Shown: positions 22,581-34,309 of the stretch, in pieces
Layout of the letters: each line of letters begins with the position of its first letter
How positions within the stretch are numbered: position 1 is the stretch's first letter
NCBI GenBank assembly: GCA_017311185.1
Contig: JAESUZ010004800.1
Location: 186,001-250,000, forward strand
From: Proteles cristata cristata
Lineage: Eukaryota; Chordata; Mammalia; Carnivora; Hyaenidae
DNA: 64,000 nucleotides
Reading direction: 5' to 3'
Notes under the pieces: model-generated
What the model saw: the letters and a program-made list of their open reading frames with translations, nothing else
Told to the model about the DNA's origin: nothing
Databases searched by the model: none
Program-made: the position numbers and the translations under genes

Positions 22581-23224
22581 GAAAAAAAAGAAAAAGGAGG
22601 AAATTCCAAATAAGAGTCTAAGAAAAGACCTAGGGGGTAGGATGAATACAAAATACTTAGATTTTAATAAAGAAGCCAGACTAACAAAAGCAGACGTTTT
22701 CTAACAGTGAGATAAACAACTATGCCTCACATACAGAAAATCTGTAATAACGCTATAGAACGTATGAAAGACTAGGTCGGTAGCTCGACTGCCATGGCAT
22801 TTTTGGTGCTAGGCCAAACAGTCTAAACCAAGCCAGGGGCCTCTGTTGACATTACAGCAGAAAATGACAAAAATACTGTTAAGATTAATCTGATAGGTTA
22901 GAAGATGGCTACTCTAGAAGTAAAAGTAGCCAATTTCTGGCCCGAACATGTTTTCTGTGGCACAAGTAGTATTTTAAGGTCTGCAACAGCCACCACACAA
23001 AGTCCAGAAGTTGGGCATTCACTGTGAAAGGCCCACAATCCACATGACAAACAGAGATTCCCTCCGTAGACACCAGCTGCTCTGCATGTTCCCTCTGCTG
23101 CGGCCTCTCTCATGCCTGTCATGCACCTCACTTTTCTGGCGTCCGGCGTTTCCGACTGCTACCAGGCGTCCGAGTTAAGTCACCTGACGTGACTCAGGCA
23201 CGAGAGTATGGAAGCGAATGATGG
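22581..23224. other. Intergenic, nothing recognised
   Basis: Unique-looking; possibly a decayed hAT fossil at 22,900-23,060 (GCACAAGTAGTATTTTAAGG). No gene. Confidence 0.3.
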
Positions 23225-23254
23225 TGGGAGAGCAGGACCCAAGAGGCAGGCTGC

Positions 23255-23478
23255 CCGATGCGGGTGTAGCCTCGGGAGCCACACTCCCTGGTGGGAGTCC
23301 TGGCCTCACCACTGACCAGCGCTGTCACCTGGGACGAGTGAGCTACTCTCTCTCTGCTTCACTTTCCCCATCTGTAACAGGAAGACATCCAAGCACCTCC
23401 CTCCTAATTGTTAAGGGTTAAAGGACTAAATATTTATTATAAAGCACTTAGCACAGTGGCGGACACAGAATTAGGTTT
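23255..23478 (+). mobile_element. MIR, long copy
   Basis: GAGTCCTGGCCTCACCACTG, GCTTCACTTTCCCCATCTGT and TAAAGCACTTAGCACAGTGG match MIR in order over more than 200 bp. Confidence 0.85.
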
Positions 23479-23479
23479 C

Positions 23480-24524
23480 AAATCTACTGCATGGCTACCA
23501 TGAGCCTGGTTCTAAGAGAAATAAAAATTCACAGACTTTACATCTGATAGGGATAGTAGAGGGAAGGGGAGTTCTCAAAGATGACGGTACAATGGAGATT
23601 TAGAAGTTATCGACACAAAGGTAACGGAAATCCTGGCAACAGATGAATTCTTCAAGGGACATTTAGATAAAAATCACAGAGCTGTGAACTAACCCTCAAA
23701 AGTTACCCTCTGATTACATGAAGATGAGGAGCCAGAGTGTGTCTGGAAAGGTAGTGTCTCACCTGGGGTTCAGGACAAGAAGAGAACCGTGTCAAATTTC
23801 CAGAATCAATAACTCCATCTCACAATTTTAAGATTTTAGTTTCAAGTTACTCCTGATGACCTCGCTGCATTCAAATAATGACTATAAATAGTAGAATTAT
23901 CTCCATTCCACCAATGAAGAAAAAACTCAAATTAGTACGTAAACTACAGTAAGTTATAAAACAGGAAATCAAAACAATAAATGAATGAATAACTTTCTCC
24001 TATGACAATTCTATAAGAATCAGGATAAGTTGACCTTAATTTCACAGAACAGAGTAAATATTATGCTTCTCTCCCACTTTTGTGAAAAATAAAAACCAAA
24101 TGAAGAAACTTGCTAATCCTAACCAAAAAATCAGAAACATGCCAGAAAAGGAAAAATAAACAACCTGACATTTTTCCTATTTGCCCAACAGGTTAATCAG
24201 TATCTTTCATTAATTTTTACGATTCAAAAAAATGTCTTATTCATCCTCCTAATAATATACTTGAGTACTTACTACTAGGCAGGTACAGCTATGGACTTTC
24301 TCAGTTCTCAGAGCTAAGCTGGGGAGAAACACTGGTAGATATAATTTTGACCTAATGTGATAAACGCTACACTGAGGGCATGTACAGGAGCGGCTGATCC
24401 AGACCCAGGAGAGGCAGGTGCGGCCCGGGGAAGGACAGGAACGGAAGACGCGTGGGAATTGGTCGGGCGGTGCCAGGCTCAAGAGTGACCAATAATGCTT
24501 CCATCACAAAAATGCAATATCCAT
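23480..24524. other. Intergenic downstream of ARMC1
   Basis: AT-rich unique sequence with no gene recognised. A GC-richer patch is at 24,370-24,480. Confidence 0.35.
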
Positions 24525-24545
24525 TCAATTTTAATTGTGTTACCT

Positions 24546-24551
24546 TTTATT
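24546..24551 (-). terminator. Candidate distal poly(A) signal of ARMC1
   Basis: AATAAA on the minus strand within ACATTGTAAAATAATAAAAG. Cleavage would be expected around 24,525-24,535. It is preferred because the UTR-like, repeat-free sequence runs to this point. Confidence 0.45.
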
Positions 24552-25323
24552 ATTTTACAATGTATTTCAAAAAACAAAAAATGCCGTTACAGTTGCCTTA
24601 ACTGCTCTATAAGACCTGGAATAAAAGAACACTTAGAACACACAGACATCAAGCTGTTAATACCTACTTGTACTGAACCACTGCTACCAAAGTGATGGAG
24701 TTTTTTAAATAGGCAGATGTGTGGCAATGCAAAATAAAATACAAACTTGTCAAAACAGAACAGTAAACTTTGTTTTAATGGCTATAGAAAGGAGGTGGTT
24801 TTGTTTTCGTTTTTCAACACATCTGGTTCTGGCAGCAAATTGTATTATGCACTGAAAGCAATTCATGCCCTGAAAGCTTCTATTTGCAGTTGTGCGCGTC
24901 ATCTGAATCCGAGCCCAGACACATGAAAAGATCATTCTTAATACCCTCGATACCCCTCCCTCCAGAAGGTCGTGAACTCAAGATTCTTGTTGAAGTATTT
25001 TACAATAATTTTTTTTTTTTCCCCAGTGAAACTGGATGCTTTTAATTTTCTCTAAAAGAGAAGCAATGAAAATGCAAGGAAACCCTCCAGGGTCCAATCT
25101 TCACTTCACATTCTCCCCAAGTAGTAAAATAGCAGCTCTACATGTTGATGAAAATGAATTTCAATTTCTCCACATTAGTTTCGTAATCATATGAGCCCTA
25201 AAATTTATCTGTATTTCCAAAAAGAAAATTTTAGGTGCCAAATATTTCAGGAATTTAATAAAGCATTACATATGTAATTAGCTCTTATCTACTAAAAAAT
25301 ATATATATGTATAAATATTTATA

Positions 25324-25329
25324 TTTATT
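25324..25329 (-). terminator. Candidate proximal poly(A) signal of ARMC1
   Basis: AATAAA on the minus strand within AGAAATAAATATAAATA. The downstream stretch is AT-rich without a clear GU element, so use of this site is less certain. Confidence 0.3.
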
Positions 25330-26493
25330 TCTCTTACCTTCACTGAAGTTCTTTTTTTCTGGCTGGACATGAGAAACAAGATTAAGGGGACCAATGCTGG
25401 CTTTATGTCTTTATAAGCAATAACTTGAGTTTTTCATTCAGTACGACTGCATGTTCATAATAAATTCACAGAAGGCAATACAAGGACACACCTACTGAAC
25501 AGGCATTTGCCAAGCAAGTCAGGTGTCAAGGTTAGACTCTTATCTACCCAGTGGGACTGCGGCATTATCCGCATCCAACTTTTGTTTTCTTTTTTCAAGT
25601 CAGTTCTTTACTTTTTTTTTTTTTTTCCTAGCAAGGGACGGTATATGACCACAAAGTCAGGCTGAGTGACCATTCACAGTTGCTCCCAACAGTATGCCGG
25701 ACGGAACTCGTAAAGAGCTGATATAAACCAAACTAAACAGTAGTTAACTGGAACCACAGCTGGTCACATTCAGTCTCCAACAGCACTTTGCTAATACACA
25801 GGTTTCCTCCTTCTTGACTGATTTTCTGTTAGTCTTATTAAAATTACCACAAATAAGATCGCAAAGCTTTTGTCGACTTGTATTTTTAGAGGACTGCTAC
25901 TTTCATATGAATATACCTTAATTCACCAAATGTCTTCATAGTAATGTTCTTTCTATAAACATGGTTGGCAAAATAAAAAAGGCACAAGCGGGGGATAACG
26001 GGAAGCATGTTCAACTTTCAGTGAAGAGTACCAAAGCAAGTATGTGTCATGAGGAAAAGCAGCGAAAAATATTCAGTGATTCATGCACAACTTGAGCTAA
26101 ACAACAAAAAAACAAAAAACAAAAACCTTCTCTTCAGATAGGTCCTGAGGCTTGAGGAGAAAACAAGTCTTCCTGTGCTTCACGTAAAATAAAATGTAAA
26201 GCTGCACGTACACGTGTTTGGTTTAACAGTGGACCCATGTTTTTTCAAAACGTGAGGCAACTGAAGGAAAACAAAACCAAAGCACCTTCCTAAACACAGC
26301 AACTGCAGCTGTAGCCTCCGTCCTTTCACCCCCGAGTGGGGCAAAACGCCCAGTAAAAGTAAAAGGCAGCAAACGCAATCAGGAGATCTAGAAACCTTTC
26401 ATGATAACTTATTGTAAATTGCACTTGACAGTTCACCACAACGGAAAACTGGCCCCCTGTTGGTGCACACAGTCTTTGAGGCGCACACTGAAG

Positions 26494-26685
26494 TCACCAG
26501 TAAAAAGACCTGGACAGGAAGTTGGCGGCTGTGCCCAGCCAGCCGGACCCACGCTCCGGGTGCGAGCCGACCCGGGACACTGCCTTGTCCTGTTCTTTCG
26601 TGGGGCTCTCATCCTCAGGCAGGTAGTCAGGCAGTTCTGTGTTCTGTTCTACTTCCACAGGCGTGTCCTGGAATGGGACCAGCAT
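26494..26685 (-). CDS. ARMC1: ARMC1 coding part of exon 7, residues 220-282 and stop
   Basis: It encodes the C-terminal tail: [20 protein letters not shown], the acidic [13 protein letters not shown] segment and the end [16 protein letters not shown]. The acceptor is CTCTTTATCAG with AG at 26,687-26,686. The last 15 residues would form an amphipathic helix with aromatic residues at the very end; the C-terminus is reported to be needed for mitochondrial association of the human protein (from memory). The stop is followed by a long unique 3'UTR. Confidence 0.95.
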   Translation of the reverse strand: MLVPFQDTPVEVEQNTELPDYLPEDESPTKEQDKAVSRVGSHPERGSGWLGTAANFLSRSFYW

Positions 26686-26759
26686 CTGATAAAGAGAACG
26701 CGGCAGGAGTTACAAAATCAACCTGACCGACACAGACCCACGTCCTAAGTTAAAGGTCA

Positions 26760-27160
26760 ACTACACTCCTCATTCTAATCGTCGTAACTATTCTCAGTGG
26801 CTGTATTCCTTTAAAAATGCCCCTCTTACATGAAGAAAGGCCCAACGGCTGAGCACGGCATTAGGCAGAAATATACTTGAAAATTAAGATGCTCTTCTCC
26901 TGAGGCTCTAGGAATAAATGTGCAACCTCTGTGTATTTAAAGAAAACAGGAGGTCTTCACGGTATCTGGCTACTGTGGGCCCCGCAGGGCCACTGAACCT
27001 TTCTATAGAAACACAAATAAGCTAAGGGGATACAGATTTGTTCTCCCTATCACAAAGATGGTGGTCAAAGTATCAAGACGCAAAAATTTTCACTGTATTT
27101 ACCTACCCAATGGTGGAAATAGACATTTATACTTTGGACTGACAAAACTAATTAGGGTTA
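26760..27160. other. ARMC1 intron 6, unique part
   Basis: No repeat or other gene recognised in this piece of the intron between exons 6 and 7. Confidence 0.4.
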
Positions 27161-27164
27161 GAAA

Positions 27165-27335
27165 GGGGCTCCTGGGTGAGCATCTGACTCTTGATTCTGG
27201 CTCAGGTCATGATCCCAGGGTCTTGGGATCATGTGCTGAGTATGCAGCCCGATGAAGATTCTCTCTCTCTCTTTGTCCCTCTCCCCACTCACTCCCTCTA
27301 AAATAATATAACATACATAAAATAAAACCAACACG
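27165..27335 (+). mobile_element. Older carnivore SINE in ARMC1 intron 6
   Basis: GGGGCTCCTGGGTGAGCATC (internal deletion after the head), GGCTCAGGTCATGATCCCAG, short AAAATAATATAACATA tail. Confidence 0.8.
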
Positions 27336-27601
27336 AGGAGCCTCTATATCCCTTATTTCTATATAAAATTAGGAAGACCTATCCACTGAGATAGACTCTG
27401 AAATCTATAAAATGTAAGAACAGAGCTTGAAGTCTACAACAGATCTCTATGAAAGAGCTATTAGCCAAGAAACAGTAAAATAATCTGACCCAATCACATT
27501 CCTATATATTTGGCAACTAACAGCCTGAAAATACTAGCAATTTGCCAGCCATACAGAATAATCAAGAATCAGGTATAAAGAAAACTAAATAAAGCATTTA
27601 C

Positions 27602-27676
27602 CTCTTCTCCACTTTCACTTTTCACAACTTGCTGAGCCTTCATAACCTTGGTTGATGCTATTGCTGATGCCAAAGC
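27602..27676 (-). CDS. ARMC1: ARMC1 coding exon 6, residues 195-219
   Basis: This small 75-bp exon, phase 0 at both ends, encodes [18 protein letters not shown] followed by KSESGEE. It supplies the closing helix of the ferredoxin-like domain and leads into the acidic tail. It is separated from exon 5 by only 90 bp. The acceptor is CTGGCCTAG and the donor is GTAAATG. Skipping it would remove exactly 25 residues without a frameshift. Confidence 0.95.
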
Positions 27677-27766
27677 CTAGGCCAGGATGAAAGGGAACAA
27701 ATTTGAACACGTGATTTGTTCACCTATAACCTCAAGCACATTCAGCCATTTATTTAAAATACTAAC
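27677..27766 (-). other. ARMC1 intron 5, only 90 bp
   Basis: It starts GTTAGT and ends CTGGCCTAG. Its length is a multiple of three and it has no in-frame stop until the very last codon, where the acceptor AG forms TAG. The pyrimidine-rich tract (GTTCCCTTTCATCCTGGCC) is short. See findings for the intron-retention consequence. Confidence 0.9.
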
Positions 27767-27883
27767 CTCTGCTTTCAAATCTGAACGGATCCGCACCACA
27801 CATCTCTGAACAGCCATTTGAAAAGTAAAGCTAATAACACCTTTAATTTTTAACAAAGCTTCTTCACAGAGATTTCTCCGAGA
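27767..27883 (-). CDS. ARMC1: ARMC1 coding exon 5, residues 156-194
   Basis: It encodes [19 protein letters not shown] then [20 protein letters not shown]. With the end of exon 4 this gives the beta-alpha-beta-beta order of a heavy-metal-associated-type fold: strand TVVLHI, helix [12 protein letters not shown], strand VISFTFQ, strand RCVVRIR. The metal-binding CxxC of true HMA domains is absent, so the fold probably serves protein contacts (inference). The exon is 117 bp, phase 0 at both ends, acceptor TTTTCAG and donor GTTAGT (a weaker +3 T). Confidence 0.95.
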
Positions 27884-28056
27884 CTGAAAAGGTAAAAGCA
27901 AATTATTATTACAATTGATAGAATGTTAAATAAATCAACTCAAACCACACTGAATTAGTCATTATATGGGGGGAGAACGGGGAGCAAATGTTCCAATTTC
28001 AGTTTTACCATCTCATACATGAGGGCACGCTGGGGGTGCTGTTTAGTCAAGCTTAC

Positions 28057-28288
28057 TTTTTTTTTTTTTTTTTTTTTTAAATGTTTTTATTTATTTCTAG
28101 GAGAGAGAGAGAGAGACAGCGTGAGCAGGGAGGGTCAGAGAGAGAGGGAGTCACAGACTGAAACAGGCTCCAGGCTCTGAGCTGGCAGTCAGCACAGAGC
28201 CCGACGTGGGGCCTGAACCCACGAACCGCGAGATCATGACCTAAGCGAAAGTCGGACGCTTAACCGACTAAGCCACCCAGGCGCCCCA
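28057..28288 (-). mobile_element. SINEC_Fc-like SINE in ARMC1 intron 4
   Basis: Poly-T of about 20, body to CACCCAGGCGCCCC. Short target repeat CTTACT on both sides. Confidence 0.93.
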
Positions 28289-28451
28289 CTTACTAACTTT
28301 TATAAGATCAACAGAATAGTAATTTCTGCTGGAATTTTTTAAGCTTCATTACTAATACTTAGTTTTAATCCTTTTTATCAGAAATAAGTTAGCCAGTCTT
28401 AATTTCTATCTTAATTCAAATGGAATGGAAGAATAGTACAGAAAAAAAAAA

Positions 28452-28590
28452 TTGCTAGGGGTGAGGGAGAGGGGAAGGGGTGATGGGCATGGAGGAGGGC
28501 ACTTGTTGGGATGGACGCTAGGTGTTATATGGAAACCAACTTGGTAATAAACTATGAGAGAAAAAAAAGAAAAAGAAAAAAACGCTGAAA
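28452..28590 (+). mobile_element. 5'-truncated carnivore L1, 3'UTR only
   Basis: GGTGATGGGCATGGAGGAGG, GCACTTGTTGGGATGGACGC and TAGGTGTTATATGGAAACCA match the carnivore L1 3'UTR, ending in an A-rich tail. Confidence 0.75.
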
Positions 28591-28597
28591 AGCAGAG

Positions 28598-28812
28598 GTT
28601 CCTCTAGCTCAAAGGTAAGCAAATTACAGTCAGCCAGCTGTTTTTACAAATAAAGTTTTACTGGGACACAGCCACATACATTTTTTACATAAATGAGGCT
28701 AGTTTCATACTATAGCAGAGTCAGTAGTTATAACAGAGACCATATGCGCTACCAAACCTAAAATATTTACTATCTGGACCTTTAACGAAAAGATTTGCTG
28801 ACCCCTGCTCTT
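28598..28812 (-). mobile_element. Old hAT-type fossil, reversed
   Basis: TTTTTACAAATAAAGTTTTA, CTGGGACACAGCCACATACA and AGATTTGCTGACCCCTGCTC match in reverse the family at 8,866. Confidence 0.75.
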
Positions 28813-28870
28813 AAAGGATAAATTCTAATGGACTGATGCCACAATTAGTGACTGTTCAGTACCTGAGTGA

Positions 28871-29099
28871 CTTTTTTTTTTTTTTTAAATATTTTTTTAT
28901 TTATTTCTAGGAGAGAGAGAGAGAGACAGCGTGAGCAGGGGAGGGTCAGAGAGAGAGGGAGTCACAGACTGAAACAGGCTCCAGGCTCTGAGCTGGCAGT
29001 CAGCACAGAGCCCGACGCGGGGCTCGAACCCACGAACCGCGAGATCATGACCTAAGCAAAAGTCGGACGCCTAACCGACTAAGCCACCCAGGTGCCCCG
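28871..29099 (-). mobile_element. SINEC_Fc-like SINE
   Basis: Reversed full copy; GAGTGAC flanks both ends (28,864 and 29,099 regions). Confidence 0.94.
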
Positions 29100-29234
29100 A
29101 GTGACCACTTCTTAAAGCACCCGGTATTTATAAACATCACTGCGCCCTTCCCTTACGGCATTGTCAGTGGTCACCACTACGTTTCAGGGTCGTTAATATA
29201 GTCTTCTTAGGTCTCAATTTCCTCTGACAACACA

Positions 29235-29345
29235 ACACAACATACCCTTCAATACACTATTAATAATACACTACTTTAATAAACTAGTAATAATACACTA
29301 TTACACTTTACATTTAATACACTATTAATAATACACTACTTACAC
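29235..29345. repeat. Imperfect AT-rich tandem repeat
   Basis: The motif AATACACTATTAATAATACA and variants recur four times over about 110 bp. Confidence 0.75.
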
Positions 29346-29639
29346 CATTGATTATTCCATCTCTGTCTCATCTTACCTCCTAGGTCCAGTGGCTAAAACT
29401 AAGTGATTTTCTTTGTACTTCATCCCTCAGTAGACTATTTTTATCACCTCAGCCATCATTACCATGGATAAAAGGGATGTGTATCTCCAATATGACTTGA
29501 TTTTCATTTGTTATCAGATATATCCACTTGGATATCAAGTGGTCATCTCAAACACAAGATCCAAAGCAAAAATGGATTAAAAAGTAACTACAGTTGCACT
29601 ATATCCCTCCCTCCACCTCTGGTTCACGTATCATTATCA

Positions 29640-29765
29640 CCACCTCTACATTTTCCGGTGTCTGTACTGAGACCAGGTTCTGATTCAGCACTTCTGAGGG
29701 GACAAGAATCTGCAACTGACCCAAAGTCTCGGGCTCACCCTGAGAAACACGGTCTTCAAATTACT
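29640..29765. mobile_element. Possible MER5A-like fossil
   Basis: GAGACCAGGTTCTGATTCAG ... GGGGACAAGAATCTGCAACT resembles the centre of MER5A. Very diverged. Confidence 0.35.
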
Positions 29766-30035
29766 TGGTTCACTCTTTTCTTCACTGGATATAATCAGTC
29801 TTCAACCTTATTCCCACAATCCTTCACGAGAACTCCTCCCACTGCTTACCTCTCTCCCAGCAATATAGGAGGGTGCGTAAGCCAAGTGCTACTATTTCAT
29901 TTTAGATTTTAGCCGTCACTTTCATACAATACATTGGCCTATATTTTTGTGTGTGCTGTGTTGAGTTCTATTATCTGGTTTGTGCTAGCTTTCAAAAGCA
30001 ACTATACTATCCTTAGTCACTAATATTAAACAGAT

Positions 30036-30243
30036 GGTTGGGCGCCTGGATGGCTCAGTCGGTTAAGTGTCTGACTTCAGCTCAGGTCCTGATCTCACAG
30101 GTCCTGAGTTCAAGCCCCACGTTGGGCTCTGTGCGGACAGCTTGGAGCCTGCTTCAGATGCTGTGTCTCCCTCTCTCCCCCTCCCCAACTTGTGTTCTCT
30201 CTCTCTCAAAAATAAAAAGAAACATTTTTTAAAAAATAACAAA
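30036..30243 (+). mobile_element. SINEC_Fc-like SINE
   Basis: Target duplication ATTAAACAGAT at 30,025-30,035 and 30,244-30,254. Confidence 0.95.
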
Positions 30244-32163
30244 ATTAAACAGATTGGAGTAGTAGTAATTTATATATCTTAGTATCTTACATTTAATCAA
30301 TTTACATTTACTGAGCTTGCTTTCTAGAAACTTTTCAGGATCTTGTGGTCCCAGTTTCAGTAAGATAGTTGTGACGTATCTTATCTGGCTATGCTATGGA
30401 TAATATGCATATGGAGAACTTCCCTGAGTCTTACTTACTGAATCCTAAATCCTGAGGCCTAAATGCCGCAACAGCACAACTAGAAAAAGCTGTGGAATAT
30501 CTACTGTAACCTACCAGCCATAGCTAGAGAGATAAGTGGTAATCTACCAGTTGCTACCACTAAATATGTCAAGTTATAGGACTTATCACTGCTCAAAATA
30601 ACTTCAGGAAGACTTCTAAATCCAGTCAAGATGGAGAAACAGGGACTGGAATTAGCCTTCAGGGTTAAACAACTACAAAGAGACAAAATAAAATGAATGG
30701 AACAATGATTTCCAGATGGTGGAAAACAAACATCCCTGAAAGAAGGAAAATAAATGCAGTGAACTCCACAAGACGTCACGTATCGCCTAGAAAGTCTCCG
30801 GGCTCTAACGTAGGAAGGACAACTCCGGGAGCACCAGCGGCCCCTTCAGTTAAGGACACAGCTGAAAATTCAGGGAGGTCAAGGCAACAATAATTCACAG
30901 GACGAAGCAGAGGAGAGAGTGGAGATGTGCAGAGAGGGTCCACCGAGAGAAGCATGCACCCGACATCTGCAGTGGGCTCCCCTCAGGTTTCTGCTGAACG
31001 ACGATCTGTACACGCAGATGAACATAAACCTGAGGCTGGATAAAGAACCAGGCCCACAAGGAATAGAAGGAACAGTTCTGCAGGCTCAGACCATGCTGGA
31101 AACATTTCATGTTCCCATCAGAGAGTACAAAACCTTTTATATACATGGAGTATGAACAAAGAACCCAGAAGAGTATTGCCTCAGAAGTATAGCAAAATTA
31201 TCCCTAGGATAAAGGGAGCTACGGTCCTACCTAACAGAGCTTAAAAAGGCAAGCCTCAAAAGATCTGTTTATAAGTAACTCTGATCTAGAACAAATCTCA
31301 AGAATATTTTTAAAGGATGTGCATACAAATAAATATATGCTGTACCCAACAAAGTAAAATTTGCAATACCTGGCACCCAATCAAAAATGACCAAGAATGC
31401 AAAGAAGCAAAAAATTGTAACCTATGTTTAGAAGAGTCAATATATAATTACAAAAATCAATCTATAAAACACACTCAAAATGCACAGATGATTAAATTAG
31501 TACCTAAGGACATAAGGACATTCCACCCCTCTTTTATATTCAAGTAGATAAAGTATAAACATGCTATGGAGATATAAAAAAGACCCAAATCAAATTTCTA
31601 GAAATTTGTCTGTTAAAATAAATCTGTAGCAAATACAGCAACAGAAACTATCCAAAATGAAACAGAGGGGGGAAAAAGGAATTAAAAACAAAATGAGCTG
31701 AGTATCAGTAACCTGCGAGACTTCACATGGTTGTATATGTATAACAGGAATCCTTGAAAGACCCAGGGGAAAAGGGGATAGAAAAAAATATTTGAAGAAA
31801 TAATGGAAAAAATTGTCCAAATCTGCTGCATACAAAACCCAGACATCCAAGAAGCTAAATAAACATGAAGAAAATTATACCAAGGCACATTATAAACAAA
31901 CTGATCAAAAACAGCGATAAAAGAGAAACTCTTAGAAGCAGAAAGAGTGGAAAAAATAAGATCTATGACATGCAGGAGAAGACGAATAACAGAATCCTAA
32001 ATAGGAACAATGCAAGGAAGACAGTGGAGCAATGCCTTGAAGTGCAGTTGAAAAAAGAAAAAGAAGAAATCCTGTCACCTAGAATTTCACAACCACTGAA
32101 AATATCTTTCAAAAAAATAATAATAAAATAAGGACTCTCACAGACATACACAACTGAAGGAGT

Positions 32164-32366
32164 AAGGGACACCTGAATGACTCAGTCGATTGAGCATCTG
32201 ACTTTGGCTTGGGTCATGATCTCGCAGTTCGTGAGTTCAAGCCCCTTGTCAGGCTCTGTGCTGACAGTTCAGAGCCTGGAGCCTGCTTCTGATTCTGTCT
32301 CTCTCTGTTCCTCTCCCACTCATGCTCTGTCTCTCTCTCTCAAAAACAAATAAAAACAAAAAAAAC
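32164..32366 (+). mobile_element. Carnivore SINE inside old L1
   Basis: Head GGGACACCTGAATGACTCAG. Target duplication CTGAAGGAGT at 32,154-32,163 and 32,367-32,376. Confidence 0.93.
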
Positions 32367-32399
32367 CTGAAGGAGTTGGATTCCCAAGATCTGACTTTC

Positions 32400-33112
32400 T
32401 TTTTTTTCATTTATTTTTTTTTAATTGACACCCAAGTTAGTTAGCATATAGCGCCACAGCGATTTCAGGAGCAGATTCCTTACTGCCTCTCGCCCATGTA
32501 GCCCACCCCCTCCCACGCCCCTCCAGTAAGCCTCCGTTTGTTCTCCATACTTAGGAGTCTCTTATGTTTTGTCTCCTTCCCTTTTATATTTCTGCTTCCC
32601 TTCCCTTGTGTTCATCTGTTTTGTATCTTAAAGTCCTCATATGAGTGAAGTGATATGATATTTGTCTTTCTCTAATTTCACTTAGCATGATACCCTCCAG
32701 TTCCATCCACATAGTGGCAAATGGCAAGATTTCATTCTTTTTGATTGCCGAGTAATACTCCATTGTGTGTATACCACATCTTCTTTATCCATTCATCTGT
32801 CGATGGGCATTTGGGCGCTTTCCATACGTGGGCTATTGTTGATAGCGCTGCTGTAAACACTGGGGTGCACGGGCCCCTCTGGCACAGCGCTCCTGTGTCC
32901 CCTGGATAAATGCCTAGTAGTGCCATTGCTGGGTCGTAGGGTAGTTCTATTTTTAATTTTTTAAGGAACCTCCCTACTGTTTTCCAGAGCAGCTGCTCCA
33001 GTGTGCATTCCCACCAGCAGTGCAAAGAGAGCCTCTTTCTCCGCATCCTCGCCAACATCTGTCGGTGCCTGAGTTGTTCATGTCAGACATTCTGACAGGT
33101 GTGAAGTGGTTT
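32400..33112 (-). mobile_element. 5'-truncated young carnivore L1, ORF2 C-terminus and 3'UTR
   Basis: The minus strand encodes the ORF2p C-terminal region, open from 33,058 to 32,732 (for example KTVGRFLKKLKIELPYDPAM), followed by the carnivore L1 3'UTR and an A-tail (poly-T at 32,400-32,420). Near-identical 14-base flanks AAGATCTGACTTTC (32,386-32,399) and AAGACTTGACTTTC (33,113-33,126) are the target duplication. About 710 bp; cannot mobilise. Confidence 0.9.
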
Positions 33113-33145
33113 AAGACTTGACTTTCAAAAATGGACAGAATAGCT

Positions 33146-33344
33146 GGGGCACCTGAGTGGTTCAGTGGGTTAAGCAACCAACTCTTGTCTTGACTTTGGC
33201 TCAGGTCATGATCTCACAGTTTGTGGGATCGGGCCCAGCATCAGGTTCTGTGCTGAAAACAGAGCCTGCTTGGGATTCTCTCTCTCCCTCTCTCTGCCAC
33301 TTCCTCCTCTCTCTCTCAAATAAATAAACAAATCTTAAAAAAAC
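33146..33344 (+). mobile_element. Carnivore SINE inside old L1
   Basis: GGGGCACCTGAGTGGTTCAG head; TGGACAGAA occurs on both sides. Confidence 0.88.
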
Positions 33345-34309
33345 AGCATAGGTGGACAGAAAATGAGCACGGAAAAGAAGACTTAATCAACAGTATAAAC
33401 CAATTAAATGTAATAGACACTTAGAATACTCCCAACAACAGTATGTTGGTGCATATGGAACATTCCCCAGGACAGACCATGAAACAAGACTCAGTAGGTC
33501 GAAAAAGATTGAAATCACACAATATGATCAAATCACATGAAATCAAATTAGAAATCAGTAACTGAAGGAAATTTGGAAAATTCAGAAATATATGGAAATT
33601 AAGTAACAAACTCCTAAATTACCAATGTCTCAAAGAAAAAAATCACACAAAAAATACTTTTGAGATGAATAAAATAAAACATCACATATAAAATCTTATG
33701 GGAGAGAAAACAGTAAATGGACAAAAATTTCTAGCTGTAATAACTACATTAAAATAGAAGAAAGTTTTAAATCAATAACCTAAATTTCCATTCTAAGAAA
33801 GCCCAAAGCAAGCAGATGGAAAGAAACAATAAATATTAGAGCAGGGAAAAGAGAAACAGAAACAAGGGGGAGATAAAGAAAAAAAAACTGATGAAGCTAA
33901 AATCGGTTCTTTGAAAAAAAATCAACAAAACCGATGAACCTTTTAGCTAGACTGACCAAGAAAAAAAGAGAAAGAAAACTCAAATTACAAAAATCAGGAA
34001 TAAAAGACAGGACATTATGACCAATCTGAAACAAAAGGAGTATAAGCAAATACTATGAACAACTGTATGTCAACATATTAGATAACCTCAAAGAAATGGG
34101 GAAATCCCTAGAAAAATAAAATTACCAAAACTGACCCAAGACAATGATGGAAGTTTGAGCAGACCTATAATAAGAGATTAAATTAATCACCAGAAAATAG
34201 CCCACAAAGAAAAGTTCCGGACAAATGGCTTCACTGGCTAACTCTACCAACTGTTTAATGAAGAATCTATAGCAATCTTTCAACAAAGTCATCAAAACAC
34301 TTCCCAACT

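Larger units (their letters stand above)
24525..26493 (-). other. ARMC1: ARMC1 3'UTR (inferred extent)
   Basis: About 2 kb of mostly unique sequence follows the stop, without any young SINE, in contrast to the introns. Two AATAAA hexamers lie on the minus strand, at 25,329-25,324 and at 24,551-24,546. The distal one sits in a typical AT-rich 3' end (GTAAAATAATAAAAGG) and gives an expected UTR length near 1.95 kb. The proximal one would give a UTR of about 1.2 kb. ATTAAA variants near 25,043 and 24,774 are weaker options. Confidence 0.5.
30590..34309 (+). mobile_element. Old L1 (L1M type), 5' region through ORF2, heavily interrupted
   Basis: Recognisable ORF1-side sequence lies at about 31,610-32,140 (CTCTTAGAAGCAGAAAGAGT; CACCTAGAATTTCACAACCA). 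ORF2-side sequence lies at 33,390-34,309 (GGAACATTCCCCAGGACAGA; CTTTTAGCTAGACTGACCAA). The start near 30,590 is uncertain. Frames are broken. It was later split by SINEs at 32,164 and 33,146 and by a young reversed L1 at 32,400-33,112. Confidence 0.7.

Noticed and set aside
28057..29099. Regularly spaced similar repeats resembling a CRISPR-like array
   Set aside because: The repeats are dispersed SINEs with target duplications in a mammalian genome; no short direct-repeat/spacer structure.
32732..33058. 109-residue minus-strand frame
   Set aside because: It is the C-terminal part of L1 ORF2 in a 5'-truncated insertion, not a host gene.
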